The position numbers and the translations under genes were made by a program. Of a DNA stretch of 43,132 bases, positions 25,657 to 34,944 are shown piece after piece. The DNA lies in NCBI RefSeq assembly GCF_014696065.1, contig NZ_JACJPL010000005.1:1-43132 (forward strand). The letters are read 5' to 3'. Numbering within the stretch: position 1 is the stretch's first letter; every line of letters begins with the position of its first letter. This DNA is from Leptolyngbya sp. FACHB-261. Its GTDB lineage: Bacteria > Cyanobacteriota > Cyanobacteriia > FACHB-261. The notes beneath the pieces are model-generated. The model saw nothing but the letters and a program-made list of their open reading frames with translations. It was not told the origin of the DNA and ran no database searches.

Positions 25657-25939
25657 CGCTTCCAGTGCCAACCAACGCAATCTATCCCAGTCGTAAATAT
25701 GTCCCTCAGAAGGTCAAAGTCTTTTTAGAGTTTCTAGAACAAATTATCGGGAAGATAGAGGGCGATCGCTTGGTATCGCCCTTGGCAAAATGAACGTTTC
25801 CTTTGAGGTGTACTTGGCACCAGTTGCCTATAGAATTTGAGCATCCATTCATTCCTACCATATCGCTTCACTTAGAGGAAATGATGAACGATTTGCAACA
25901 CAGAATTGTGACACAATAATGGCATTCTCGCTAACTTAA
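25657..25939. other. Intergenic
   Basis: Nothing that I can call as a gene. One clear hairpin is present (GGGCGAT with ATCGCCC near 25760, containing a HIP1 octamer). Confidence 0.4.
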
Positions 25940-26061
25940 CGGTCGTGACCCAGCAAAAAGCGGCGATTAGCGCAGAGCGCAACTCCGTAGGGACTGATCT
26001 TTACCAATCGCTTGGCTTCCGCATCTATGAAACTGAGCAAGAGACATTCTCACGCATCTAG
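25940..26061 (+). pseudogene. C-terminal remnant of a GNAT acetyltransferase
   Basis: The plus strand reads AAISAERNSVGTDLYQSLGF then RIYETEQETFSRI and TAG. LYQSLGFRIYE is the standard last motif of GNAT enzymes. Nothing of the acetyl-CoA loop precedes it, so only about 35 codons survive. It is on the strand opposite to the neighbouring genes. Confidence 0.5.
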
Positions 26062-26254
26062 GCGTTTCTATGACGAACATCTAATGATGCTAAAACTCCT
26101 CGACCAACCCGTGTGATGTTCAGAATAATGCTCCTCCTGTCAGTCCAATTCGTTCAGGTTGACAATGTTAAGAATGTCAGACATATAGCCTCTTCATGAG
26201 TTGGGAATGGATAACTCGATCGACAGCCGGTTAACGATAGTGGCTGATCACCCT

Positions 26255-26698
26255 TTAGTGCTGTTGTGCTAAAAAGTCTGCTTCCCGCTTCACTAATTCC
26301 TCTGATGGTAAGTCTTCGGTATGGGTGGCGATATACCAGTGATTGCCAACTGGATCTTTTACAGCAGCGCTACACTCTCCGTAATACATGTCCGTTGGCT
26401 TCTGGAGGGAGGTTGCACCTGCCTGGAGCGAGCGCTCATAAACAACATCAGTGTCACCTACATATAGATGAATTGCTCCCGGCATCGGTGTCCACTCTCC
26501 CTTCGCCTCAGACATCTCCACCATCGAGTCACCAATTCTCACGGCTGCACGTCTGATAAAACCATCGGGTTGTTTCACGAAGAGAACTTCCTCAGCATCA
26601 AATGCTGTTTTGACAAACTCAAGCAGTTGATTTACTCCTTGAACAATGAGATAAGGAGTCACGCTATGAAATCCAGCCGGAATGAATTTAGTGTGCAT
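26255..26698 (-). CDS. VOC-family protein (PhnB-like)
   Basis: The 147-residue protein has the PhnB/YdhR-style arrangement: FHSVTPYLIVQGVNQLLEF, DGFIRRAAVRIGDSMVEMSE, GAIHLYVGDTDVVYERSL and the terminal VKDPVGNHWYIATHTED. The fold is a two-module glyoxalase-like barrel; enzymatic role is unknown and several relatives bind antibiotics or act as demethylubiquinone-like enzymes. Start at 26698 follows CGTAAGAGAGGAATCAGCC. No attC-like site adjoins it. Confidence 0.85.
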   Translation of the reverse strand: MHTKFIPAGFHSVTPYLIVQGVNQLLEFVKTAFDAEEVLFVKQPDGFIRRAAVRIGDSMVEMSEAKGEWTPMPGAIHLYVGDTDVVYERSLQAGATSLQKPTDMYYGECSAAVKDPVGNHWYIATHTEDLPSEELVKREADFLAQQH

Positions 26699-26746
26699 GG
26701 CTGATTCCTCTCTTACGAAATCGATAAAACGTTTCGATCGTTCAGC

Positions 26747-27181
26747 TTACGTAGGCTTACCCTGATTGAGTTCTTGCTCAAGCTGCTCATCCCAAAAAGC
26801 AGCTTCTACCTTGTGTCCGTCTAAATCACGTACAAAGCAACCGTAATACAGCTCACTGTAGTCAGGTCTGCCACCGGGCGCACCTTCGTCTCTACCACCT
26901 GCTGCTAGTGCTGCTTCGTAGAAAGCATGAACGGCTGCTTTCGTAGGAGCGATAAAGCCGATATGCGAACCATTGCCAACAGTCGCGAGCTGTCCATCAA
27001 ATGGGGTTCCCACCCAAAATTCAGGGTACTGTTTGCCATAGGCAATCGCGCCTGGATGTTCCATCAATCGCTTGCAGCCCAAAGGAGCTAATACAGCGTC
27101 GTAAAAAGCAACAGCCCGTTCAAAATCATTGGTGCCAATCGAGACATGTGAGAGAACGCTGGGATTATTGTCCATGTCCAA
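26747..27181 (-). CDS. VOC-family protein
   Basis: The 144-residue protein is a glyoxalase-fold domain with LSHVSIGTNDFERAVAFYD at the start, the HIGFIAPTKAAVHAFYEAAL middle and the GRPDYSELYYGCFVRDLDGH end, a subgroup close to that of the gene at 22509 (both have the GAPG.RP.Y segment). It is probably a lactoylglutathione-lyase-like isomerase or binding protein. It lies 48 bp upstream of the other VOC gene on the same strand, so they may be transcribed together. Confidence 0.85.
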   Translation of the reverse strand: MDMDNNPSVLSHVSIGTNDFERAVAFYDAVLAPLGCKRLMEHPGAIAYGKQYPEFWVGTPFDGQLATVGNGSHIGFIAPTKAAVHAFYEAALAAGGRDEGAPGGRPDYSELYYGCFVRDLDGHKVEAAFWDEQLEQELNQGKPT

Positions 27182-27318
27182 AGCCCCTATTTATTTGGAT
27201 TGAAAGTTCTACTTTGATATCCGCAACAACTATCTAACCTTGTCAGCCAAATTAGCCTAATGAGGCGTACCAGGCTGCTAGTTCTTTAGATCGGGAGCAA
27301 TGCAACGTCCCTGATTCG

Positions 27319-27429
27319 TCAAAACAGAATTGGGTTGCTCTGCCCCTTGTCAATGTAGCGGATCTGATGCCCATGCACATCAACAAAATGGGTTGTGAAG
27401 GAAAGTTCACTCAGTATTGCTGTTGCCAT
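27319..27429 (-). pseudogene. N-terminal remnant of haloalkane-dehalogenase-like alpha/beta hydrolase
   Basis: The frame MATAILSELSFTTHFVDV continues VHGHQIRYIDKGQSNPILF and stops just before the oxyanion-hole HGNPTSS expected next. This is the strongly conserved beginning of haloalkane dehalogenases. Only 36 codons remain. A palindrome upstream (27462-27477) probably belonged to its promoter. Confidence 0.62.
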
Positions 27430-27461
27430 AGGGGTTGCACCTGAAATGATCGAAGCAATAA

Positions 27462-27477
27462 TAGTACAGAAGTACTA
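27462..27477. promoter_or_regulatory. Perfect palindrome TAGTACAGAAGTACTA, likely repressor operator
   Basis: The 16-bp sequence has perfect 6-bp arms TAGTAC/GTACTA and lies about 33 bp upstream of the hydrolase remnant start. TetR-type repressors often control dehalogenase-like genes through such dyads. It is a leftover if the gene is dead. Confidence 0.4.
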
Positions 27478-27824
27478 TACACTTAATCACCTGACTGGGT
27501 GATTTTGAACTCACCTCAGCAACGAGTGTCTTAAACATTTGTTTACAAATATCCATTCGGCCTTTCATAGATCGATCTACTGTCTATTAGTAAGTATTCA
27601 CTCATTAGACGAAACAGGACTACGGTTTACGACAGGGGCACTCATCTCGATTGCCCGTTTTGCCAGAGATAGGCCAAGAGCTTATATCAAACTCTCTCGG
27701 CATAAGCAGCGTAGTCATTTAATTCCTGTCTCAAGAATTGTTCTTCAAACAGAACTTGCACCGTGAGAACGACAATTGGCACGGCCGCAAACAAGGTAGC
27801 TGCCTAGAATGCAAATCACAGCGG
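27478..27824. other. Intergenic
   Basis: The 75-codon plus-strand frame at 27539-27766 shows no conserved feature and I do not treat it as a gene. I see nothing else in this stretch. Confidence 0.35.
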
Positions 27825-27886
27825 ATAATAACCTCCGCTTCTCAGCCATAATTTGGCTTCATTCCAGTACAGAGGAATTGTTAGCC
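27825..27886 (-). other. attC-like recombination site (degraded)
   Basis: The right end GTTAGCC (27880-27886) follows the GNAT remnant's stop by 23 bases, and the left end is ATAATAAC (27825-27832). The arms AATTCCTC and AACCTCCGC pair only partly; 62 bp. Confidence 0.4.
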
Positions 27887-27909
27887 AGCACCTCTCACGC
27901 TTCAATTCC

Positions 27910-28350
27910 TTATACTGATTGCCTCCAAGCATGTGCTTCCAGCTGATACATTTCAAGCTCCGTTTTGTAATGTTGATTAGTGTGACCAGCCCAGTTCATT
28001 CCCAGCCTCTTTACGACACGCGCTGAGGAAATATCTTCTGGATGCATGATTGAGTAAACCACTGGTAGTTTCAGGCGATCGAAGCCATATTCAAGAACTG
28101 CCCTTGCTGCTTCTGTTGCGTATCCCTGTCCCCATGCTGTCTGTTTCAAATGCCATCCAATCTCATAGTCCTACGTCAGCTCCTCTCCTTCTCTTAATTG
28201 CATCAGCGCAATCATCCCAATCACTTCTTGAGTTTTTTGAGCGTGATTGCCCACTGTCCGCTGCCATCGTTGCGATTTGCAAAAATACTAACCCACCGTT
28301 CAAACAGCTTTTCTGCCTCTTCTATATTGCTACTTTGGCTGCTGACGCCT
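27910..28350 (-). pseudogene. GNAT acetyltransferase with frameshift and amber codon
   Basis: The pieces EEAEKLFERWVSIFANRND with GQWAITLKK, then TQEVIGMIALMQLREGEEL, then DYEIGWHLKQTAWGQGYAT and VVYSIMHPEDISSARVVKR follow each other in order as a RimJ-like GNAT. The first break is repaired by one base in the T6 run at 28233-28238. A TAG at 28171-28173 interrupts it again and is a substitution. The N-terminal 30 residues are replaced by the pstA fragment, on the opposite strand. Confidence 0.7.
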
Positions 28351-28961
28351 GGTTTCTTAACTGAGATGCCTTCTCGTTTTTCAGACGAAGGAGGGATACG
28401 CCCTGCTATCTTTGGCAGCATTCTTCTAGGGCTATTAGTGACGAAGGAGGGATACGCCCTGCTATCTTTGGCAGCATTCTTCTAGGGCTATTAGTCATGC
28501 TAATTTTCGTGCCGATCGGAGTAGGGGCGGCTTTATATCTTGAAGAATACGCACCCAAAGCTTGGTGGACCGATATTATTGAAGTTAATATTGCCAACTT
28601 GGCTGGAATCCCTTCGATCGTCTATGGGCTACTAGGGTTAGGCGTTTTCTATTATCTTTTAGGTTTTGGTCCATCATTGATTACCGGCGCATTAACCTTA
28701 TCTCTGCTGTCTTTACCCGTCATTATTGTGACTTCGAGAGAGGCAATTCGAGCTGTTCCTGATGCCCTGCGTGAAGCATCCTACGGCTTGGGAACAACTA
28801 AATGGCAAACGGTATGGAATCATGTTCACAGTTACATTACTCGTCCTGAGCCTGGTTTTGCCAACGCTGCTGCCGCAACCATCATTGTCTTATTGTTTGT
28901 CATTCTGGTTCTCAATGGGATAGCAATCTACCTGCGAAATCGCTTCTCACTGCTGAAATAA
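28350..28961 (+). pseudogene. pstA: Phosphate ABC transporter permease PstA, truncated, deleted and with a 56-bp tandem duplication
   Basis: Recognisable parts are FLTEMPSRFSDEGGIRPAI, then from 28497 FVPIGVGAALYLEEYAP, NLAGIPSIVYGLLGLGVFY, ALREASYGLGTTKWQTVWN and a tail AAAATIIVLLFVILVLNGI with YLRNRF. The first 80 or so residues are absent. About 60 residues that normally follow QTVWNHV, including part of the EAA loop region, are missing in frame. A 55-bp segment at 28384-28438 is repeated at 28440-28494, which shifts the frame. The result cannot form a normal permease. Confidence 0.82.
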
Positions 28962-29093
28962 AACATCTGCTTTTTACCTCTACTTAAGCGAGTTCGTTGG
29001 TAGAACTTGTATTGCACAAATAGTTTGCTTACACGTGCCTCTACGACCTCTAACTATTCATCCAACTGTAACGCAACACTAGGAACTATACGT

Positions 29094-29903
29094 ATGCGAT
29101 CGAACAATGCAGCTGTGGACACGCTCAACACAACAACTTTTGCAGTTAGAGGTGTCAAGGTTTACTACGGTGACTTTATGGCACTTCAGGAAGTCAATGT
29201 GGAAATTCCTGAACGAAAGATCATTGCTTTTATTGGACCTTCGGGCTGTGGTAAAAGCACCCTACTGCGCTGCTTTAACCGGATGAATGATCTCATTCCT
29301 AGAGCCAGGGTTGAGGGTAAGATCAACTACCAGGGCAAAAACATCTATGACCCCAAAATCAATCCAGTAAAAGTCCGACGGCAAGTTGGGATGGTATTCC
29401 AACGACCCAATCCTTTTCCTAAGTCAATCTACGAAAATATTGCCTTTGGTCCACGAGCCAACGGTTACAAAGGGAATATGGACGAATTGGTGGAGCAATC
29501 GCTGCGGCGGGCTGCACTTTGGGATGAGGTGAAAGACAAGCTGAAAGCAAAAGGGACAGATTTATCGGGAGGGCAGCAACAACGGCTTTGCATCGCCCAA
29601 GCAATTGCTATGAAGCCAGATGTGATCTTGATGGATGAACCTGCATCGGCTCTCGATCCAATTTCAACAAAGCAGGTTGAAGAGCTTTGTATGGAACTGA
29701 AGGGGCAATACACCATCATCATCGTGACCCACAATATGCAGCAAGCATCGCGAATCTCAAATTTGACCGCATTTTTTAATACGGAGACAGATTCTAGCGG
29801 CAAGCGGCGGGGAAGATTGGTTGAGTTCAGTCCTACCGAACAGATCTTTAATTCTCCAAAGACTGAGGAAGCTCAGGAGTATATCAGCGGGCGTTTTGGT
29901 TAA
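29094..29903 (+). CDS. pstB: Phosphate ABC transporter ATP-binding protein PstB
   Basis: From the ATG at 29094 (after AGGAACTATACGT) the protein is 269 residues, the normal PstB length. It has Walker [21 protein letters not shown], the Q-loop [20 protein letters not shown], signature [14 protein letters not shown] and Walker [14 protein letters not shown], followed by the H-loop THNM. PstB hydrolyses ATP to drive high-affinity phosphate uptake with PstSCA. Only a broken pstA lies upstream and no pstC or pstS is present, so a function here needs partners encoded elsewhere. The upstream ATG at 29007 gives an unnatural extension and is rejected. Confidence 0.93.
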   Translation: MRSNNAAVDTLNTTTFAVRGVKVYYGDFMALQEVNVEIPERKIIAFIGPSGCGKSTLLRCFNRMNDLIPRARVEGKINYQGKNIYDPKINPVKVRRQVGMVFQRPNPFPKSIYENIAFGPRANGYKGNMDELVEQSLRRAALWDEVKDKLKAKGTDLSGGQQQRLCIAQAIAMKPDVILMDEPASALDPISTKQVEELCMELKGQYTIIIVTHNMQQASRISNLTAFFNTETDSSGKRRGRLVEFSPTEQIFNSPKTEEAQEYISGRFG

Positions 29904-29921
29904 GGCAGATAAGGAAACAAA

Positions 29922-30131
29922 ATGAGCCAGCCAAACCATTCAACCAATAGTAGTCCTGCTGTCACTAATCATGTAGCGCCAGCAGAATCTTCCAAGACTC
30001 AACAAGCGGCAGCGAAGGCAACAACTGAATCTGCCGAGGAGATGGCACCTGAAAAAATCGTAGTAGAGAAGTCGCCCCCTAAACCAGACTATCCTCGCTA
30101 CCGAGTCCATCCTGGGCAGCCCATTCCTTAG
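29922..30131 (+). CDS. Small low-complexity hypothetical protein
   Basis: The 69-residue protein follows pstB by 18 bp after AAGGAAACAAA. It is rich in Ser, Ala, Glu and Pro (for example AKATTESAEEMAPEKIVVE) and ends YPRYRVHPGQPIP, with no hydrophobic segment. Composition predicts disorder. Position suggests co-transcription with pstB. Family unknown; it may be an authentic short gene or a leftover. Confidence 0.45.
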   Translation: MSQPNHSTNSSPAVTNHVAPAESSKTQQAAAKATTESAEEMAPEKIVVEKSPPKPDYPRYRVHPGQPIP

Positions 30132-30262
30132 CTCATCTTGATCCAAATGCTTCCGAAGACTGAGGCAATGCATCCGCAATATCCACCAGCAGAAGTAGGC
30201 TTAGAAAATATTGTGGTTCCAGATTAAGACCCTCATACCTTATCAACTTAGTGCATAGGACG

Positions 30263-31381
30263 ATGTATTGGATTACGCAAGTTCAAACTTATATTTTCAA
30301 AGCTTTACAGACGATTAGACGGTGGGGTAAACAGCTCACGGGAACTTGGTTCAACCAACGTTCACTGTGGAGTTCTGTCTGTCTATTTCTGATAGGAATT
30401 AGCTTAAGCGTAACGATCGCTGCCTGCGAAAGCAGCTCTGCTACCAAACTAGATGTCGAGCTAAAGTTAGTCTCCTACTCAGTGACGAAAGCCGCTCACG
30501 ATCGGATTATTCCAAAATTTGTTGAAAAGTGGAAGAACGAACATCACCAAAATGTCAGCTTCGTGCAGAGCTATGGGGGTCTGGTTCTCAAGCTCAGGCT
30601 GTCATCGAAAACTCGCAAGAAGCAGATATAGTACACCTGGCACTCGCTCTAGATATCAATAAAATTCAGCAAGCCGGGTTGATTAAACCGGGTTGGGAAA
30701 AAAAGCTCCCAAAAATGGAGTTGTGACTCAATCGGTGGCTGCTATTGTCACACGTCCTGGCAATCCTAAAGGCATTAAGACTTGGGCAGACCTGGCAAAA
30801 GACGATATTAGGTTGATTGCAGCTAACCCCAAAACGTCTGGTATCGCGATTTGGGAGTTTTTGGCTTTGTGGGGTTCTACAACCCAAACTGGGGGGATGA
30901 ACAGCAAGCGCTGGAGTATGTAACTAAAGTCTATAAAAACGCTCCCACTTTAACAAAAGATGCGCGTGAGGCTAGTGATCTATTTTTCCAACAAAGGCAG
31001 GGAGATGTCTTGATCAACTATGAAAACGAGATCATTCTGTCTGCAACGAATGGGCAGAAGTTGCCTTACACAATTCCTGAAGTTAACATTTCTATCGACA
31101 GTACTGTTGCCGTAGTAGACAAAAACGTTGAGCAGCACAGAACTGAAGAAGTGGCAAAAGCGTTTGTCGATTTTCTTTACTCAACAGAAGCCCAACAAGA
31201 ATTTGCTAAGCTAGGCTACCGTCCCGTTAACCCTAGTGTGGTTGCAGAGGTAGCATCAAAGTATCCTCCAGTCAAAACCTTGTTCACTGTTCAGGATTTA
31301 GGAGGTTGGGATATTGTACAGAAGCAGTTCTTCGGAGACGGGGCAACGTTTGACAAAGTTCAGGCTGCCAGTAAAACATAA
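30263..31381 (+). pseudogene. Sulfate-binding protein (Sbp/CysP type) with three single-base frameshifts
   Basis: A signal/lipobox-like N-terminus (ISLSVTIAACESSS) is followed by LVSYSVTKAAHDRIIPKFV, VSFVQSYGG, then in other frames SGSQAQAVIENSQEADIVH, GVVTQSVAAIVTRPGNPKG, DIRLIAANPKTSGIAIWEF and EYVTKVYKN up to KLGYRPVNPSVV and VQDLGGWDIVQKQFFGDG. These are signatures of periplasmic sulfate-binding lipoproteins, not phosphate PstS. The three frame changes fall at G5 (30575-30579), A7 (30698-30704) and G6 (30891-30896), and each is repaired by one added base. The gene may therefore be intact in the real genome. The first ATG (30251) or the second (30263) could start it. Confidence 0.78.
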
Positions 31382-31385
31382 GAAG

Positions 31386-31531
31386 CCCTAACATTGCTGC
31401 AACATGTTTATTTAATTAAGCCAAGCTACTTGATCCTACCGATCGTGTGAGGCAAAGCGCAATGTTTGCCCCATACTGAGTGTTTTGTCTTGAGTAGAGA
31501 AGATGATGCAAGGGCATGGCGGTTGTTAGCC
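31386..31531. other. attC-like recombination site, long form
   Basis: CCCTAAC (31386-31392), directly after the sulfate-binding gene stop, and GTTAGCC (31525-31531) bound a 146-bp segment with arms CTAACATTGCTGC and CTAACAACCGCC. The central part is longer than at other sites. Confidence 0.5.
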
Positions 31532-31550
31532 TGCACCGCCCTCACGATAA

Positions 31551-31886
31551 TCAACACGTTTGACCTATGTCTGCAATGAATGCTTCAAGCTCACTGATAG
31601 AATATTGCTTCACTTCTCTATTGTACAAATAGTTAACAAATGCACCCGAAACATAAGCAAAGCAGAATCTTGGCTTATATCGACGTTCCAAATCTTTCCG
31701 CTTCTTTTTACGTTCTGTCCTTGGTAGTTCATTCTCCTCACTCCAAAATTTCAGTAACTGATACTCGTACTCTGCTTCTGAGCGAACATGAATGTTGAAA
31801 TCTTTCAGATTGAAGAAGTGTGTTGATAGTATTGCAGAGTTCTGGTGAGGGTACTGAAGTAACGATCGCAGCCAAGTAATCAACAT
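31551..31886 (-). CDS. Hypothetical protein (possibly longer in another frame)
   Basis: The 111-residue frame contains FNLKDFNIHVRSEAEYEYQL and KPRFCFAYVSGAFVNYLYN and ends in the cassette between the attC-like sites at 31386 and 32045. An overlapping frame upstream (to 31998: SRAEIKVLTSSILQYLGHL and DVDYLAAIVTSVPSPEL) looks like its natural N-terminus, which would need a +1 shift near 31830. Unknown family. The coding potential is supported by its cassette position and its strongly charged, soluble composition. Confidence 0.5.
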   Translation of the reverse strand: MLITWLRSLLQYPHQNSAILSTHFFNLKDFNIHVRSEAEYEYQLLKFWSEENELPRTERKKKRKDLERRYKPRFCFAYVSGAFVNYLYNREVKQYSISELEAFIADIGQTC

Positions 31887-32044
31887 CTTGAAGATGTCCT
31901 AAATATTGCAGAATGCTGGATGTTAACACTTTTATTTCAGCTCTTGAACTGTCAACACCAGATAGACTATCTTGACACAGCCCACTATACTGTGTCACAA
32001 ACCAACGGAGCTTCGGACTACTGCTACACCCCGAAACCTAAGCA

Positions 32045-32130
32045 GGCTAACGTTCCTGCTCACCGGACGCAGCAAATGTTGCATCTCAACGAGAGCTTAG
32101 ATCCATCCTGGTGCAGCAAGGTTGTTATGT
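32045..32130 (-). other. attC-like recombination site (AraC cassette)
   Basis: GGCTAAC (32045-32051) and GTTATGT (32124-32130) enclose arms GCTCACCGGACG and GCTGCACCAGG with a typical extra base. At 86 bp it equals the sites of the first array. Confidence 0.72.
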
Positions 32131-32183
32131 GCCGAGTCACTCAGTTTAACGTTAATCTCCAACGATAACTGAACAGCCAATAC

Positions 32184-33140
32184 TCAGGCAATTCGTAAAC
32201 GCCCAACATCCTTCTTGGGCGGGGTGCCAAACATGCGGGAATATTCGCGACTGAACTGAGAAGGACTCTCATAACCAACCCGATACGCCGCATAGGTTGC
32301 ATCCGCATTTTCAGCCAGCATTAGGCGACGGGCTTCCAATAACCTCAACTGCTTTTGATATTGCAGCGGGCTCATTGAGGTCACTGCCTTAAAGTGCCGA
32401 TGAAATGATGCAGAAGACATACTCGCTTGCTTTGCTAAATCATCCATGCTCAATGGTTTTGTAAACTCAGCTTTGATCTGTTTAATCACCTCTGCAATGC
32501 GCTGCATATAGCTGCCGGAGGTCGCAATCTGCCAAACCGCCTCGTTCTGGTCGCCCATTAATAGACGGTAATAGATTTCGCGAATTATCATCGGTGCTAG
32601 GAATGGAATATCCTCGGGCGTCTCCAGAAGCCGTGTGAGCCGGGTGGCACAATCAATCAATTGGGTATTGGCATCGCTTACGAACAAGCCTCTCACTGAA
32701 CTTTCTTTTTGAGCTGGAGTGCGCTGGAGTTGGTCGATAATATGCCAAAGCTGAGTCGCGTCCAGGCTTAACTTAAAGCATAGATATGGTTTATCCAGTG
32801 TCGCTTCGACAATATTGCCACTGAGTGGCAAATCTACAGTGACAACAATATATTGAGCTGCACCATAGTGATAGGTTTCCTGTCCCAGTAAGGTTTCTTT
32901 TTTACCCTGAAGAATAATGCAAAGCGTCGGTTCATACACAGCGCGGAGTGCCGTAGGAGCCACAGATTCTCGCATCAATTCCAACTGAGCGATCGCTGTT
33001 GCATGGATACCGTTCCCCATGCCATCCGTGTGGCGGGCCACTAATTCCGCCAGTTCTTGACAAGCATCAATTGTGGTCTCGCGCTTTAAGGATTCATCTG
33101 CCATACCGGGTTCTCTGCTTAGCGGCGTATCGTTAGACAT
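32184..33140 (-). CDS. AraC-family transcriptional regulator
   Basis: From the ATG at 33140 the protein is 318 residues. It has the AraC-type N-terminal domain of the PF06719 group (AVYEPTLCIILQGKKETLL, YHYGAAQYIVVTVDLPLSG) and two C-terminal helix-turn-helix motifs (MDDLAKQASMSSASFHRHF and AAYRVGYESPSQFSREYSRM). Regulators of this group usually control an adjacent oxidoreductase gene. Here it is divergent from the FAD oxidase at 33436, with a 96-bp repeated leader in between. The upstream extension to 33362 is low-complexity and unlikely. An attC-like site lies on its 3' side. Confidence 0.88.
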   Translation of the reverse strand: MSNDTPLSREPGMADESLKRETTIDACQELAELVARHTDGMGNGIHATAIAQLELMRESVAPTALRAVYEPTLCIILQGKKETLLGQETYHYGAAQYIVVTVDLPLSGNIVEATLDKPYLCFKLSLDATQLWHIIDQLQRTPAQKESSVRGLFVSDANTQLIDCATRLTRLLETPEDIPFLAPMIIREIYYRLLMGDQNEAVWQIATSGSYMQRIAEVIKQIKAEFTKPLSMDDLAKQASMSSASFHRHFKAVTSMSPLQYQKQLRLLEARRLMLAENADATYAAYRVGYESPSQFSREYSRMFGTPPKKDVGRLRIA

Positions 33141-33208
33141 CCCTCTTATCGTTTTACTGCGCCTATTATAGAGGGTTCTTTTGAGCACTATACTCCTGCT
33201 TGATAACT

Positions 33209-33304
33209 TTAGGCAATAACCTGAGAAGTTTATGTATTTAGAACCTTGTGTCCAAAGCCTATGATGAACCCATGCCGGAAGAGCAATGAAAGGATAAGGC
33301 AATA
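33209..33304 (+). repeat. 96-bp direct repeat, copy A (divergent promoter region)
   Basis: Starts TTAGGCAATAACC and ends GGATAAGGCAATA. Nearly identical to 35516-35611, with the same length and orientation. It contains a TATGAT element. It lies between the AraC gene and the FAD oxidase and may carry the regulator's binding site. Confidence 0.82.
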
Positions 33305-33435
33305 AAGTTAACTGCGTCCTAGCAAGAGATGGTGAATGGCGGAGTGTGTTGGTGTTCATCAATTACTGTTCATGAGACAGCGCATTGATGAACAGAAGTA
33401 TTCTCATGTCTTCAAACAATGAAAGGAAGTAACTA

Positions 33436-34914
33436 ATGTCACAAAATCAAGGAACTGCTCAATACGAGAGAAATGGGCAAACTCATGTTCAAATAACTTC
33501 TTCCCAAGAGCAGCATAACTACGAAGAAGCAATCGAGATACTCGCCTCAAAGATCCAAGGTGAACTGATCCTGCCTGATAACCCTGCTTATGAAGCAGAA
33601 CGAAAAGTCTGGAACGGTAGCTTTGATGGCTACCCGGCTGCGATCGTACGCTGTGCTGATGCGGAAGATGTTAAAGTCGCCGTCAATTTTGCGCGTGAGC
33701 AGGCAATGACGCTCTCTGTGCGCAGCGGGGGGCATAGTGCAGCCGGACATGGCACCAATACCGATGGACTGGTGATCGATCTTTCCCAGATGAAGACGAT
33801 TACGATTGACCCGATATGCCACACAGCCCGTCTCGAACCTGGTCTTACCTGGGGTGAAGTCGCCGAAAAGCTTCAGCCCTTTGGATTGGCATTGACAGCA
33901 GGCGACGTTGCCTCTGTGGGTGTAGGTGGTTTGCTGCTCAGCGGCGGCATCGGTTGGATGGTTCGCACCTACGGTTTAACGATTGATCGCTTGCAAGCAG
34001 TGGAGCTGGTTACAGCGGATGGACAACTGCTGCGTGCCAGTGCTGACGAAAATCCCGAACTGTTTTGGGGACTGCGCGGTGGCGGTGGCAACTTCGGCGT
34101 GGCGACCGCTTTCGAGGTAAACCTTCATCCAGGCGGAACTGTTCTGGGGGGTGCCGTCTTTTATGAGGCAACGGAGTCCGAGCGTATCCTGCGAGAGTAC
34201 ACCCGTCTGGCAGCGGCAGCACCGGATGAACTCTCCACTGAAGTTTTGTTCATGCTGGCACCTCCCGCTCCTTTCATTCCACCCGATAAGCAGGGAACCC
34301 CAGTCATCGTGATTATGGTCTGCTACACCGGTGACATCAACGAGGGTGAGCGGGTTGTGGCTCCTCTGCGTCAGCTTGCCACCCCGATTGCCGACCTGAT
34401 TGCGCCTATGCCCTATTCGGCTATTTTTGCATTCACAGCAGTTGGTGAAATCCCTGGCTTTCAGCATCATTCTCGATCGCAGTTTTTCGAGACTTTCTCA
34501 GACGAGATGATCCACGCATTAGTTGAATCCGCTCAATCCATCCTGTCTCCTGAAACGCTGATCACCCTGCGGGTACTGGGTGGCGCGATGAGTCGGATCG
34601 CACCTGATGCAACAGCCTTTGCTCACCGCGATAAACAGGGCATGGTGTTGGTCACTCATTTCGCACCGCTATCGGCTGATGCTGCCAGTCTCGATGCCCG
34701 CACCCAGCAAGTCTTTCGGACACTCTTACCCTACGCTAACGGTGCTTATGTCGGTTTTCTGGCAGACGAGGGAGAGCGGATTCGTGAGGTCTACCCACCT
34801 GCTACCTATGCACGACTCGTGGCGCTCAAGAACCAGTATGACCCGACCAATCTGTTTCATCGCAACCAGAATATCAAACCCACCGTTGCTCCTGCGACGC
34901 TTGCTGCCCAGTGA
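33436..34914 (+). CDS. FAD-binding oxidoreductase of the berberine-bridge/PCMH type
   Basis: The 492-residue protein has the PCMH FAD-binding domain: SVRSGGHSAAGHGTNTDGLV, where the His of SGGHS carries FAD covalently, GVGGLLLSGGIGWM, and LFWGLRGGGGNFGVATAFE. The BBE C-terminus (YDPTNLFHRNQNI) closes it. The second covalent-attachment cysteine found in bicovalent members is not present (VASVGVGG). Such enzymes oxidise sugars, alkaloids or phenolic compounds in the cytoplasm. AAAGGAAGTAACTA precedes the ATG. It is followed by the cupin gene in the same direction. Confidence 0.9.
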   Translation: MSQNQGTAQYERNGQTHVQITSSQEQHNYEEAIEILASKIQGELILPDNPAYEAERKVWNGSFDGYPAAIVRCADAEDVKVAVNFAREQAMTLSVRSGGHSAAGHGTNTDGLVIDLSQMKTITIDPICHTARLEPGLTWGEVAEKLQPFGLALTAGDVASVGVGGLLLSGGIGWMVRTYGLTIDRLQAVELVTADGQLLRASADENPELFWGLRGGGGNFGVATAFEVNLHPGGTVLGGAVFYEATESERILREYTRLAAAAPDELSTEVLFMLAPPAPFIPPDKQGTPVIVIMVCYTGDINEGERVVAPLRQLATPIADLIAPMPYSAIFAFTAVGEIPGFQHHSRSQFFETFSDEMIHALVESAQSILSPETLITLRVLGGAMSRIAPDATAFAHRDKQGMVLVTHFAPLSADAASLDARTQQVFRTLLPYANGAYVGFLADEGERIREVYPPATYARLVALKNQYDPTNLFHRNQNIKPTVAPATLAAQ

Positions 34915-34944
34915 ATGCACAGCGTTACCTTTACCTCTAAAACA

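Noticed and set aside
27539-27766. 75-codon plus-strand gene
   Set aside because: No start signal or recognisable motif, and it lies among gene remnants.
29007-29093. Upstream start for PstB
   Set aside because: The added 29 residues are unlike PstB N-termini, and the ATG at 29094 has a better ribosome-binding site.
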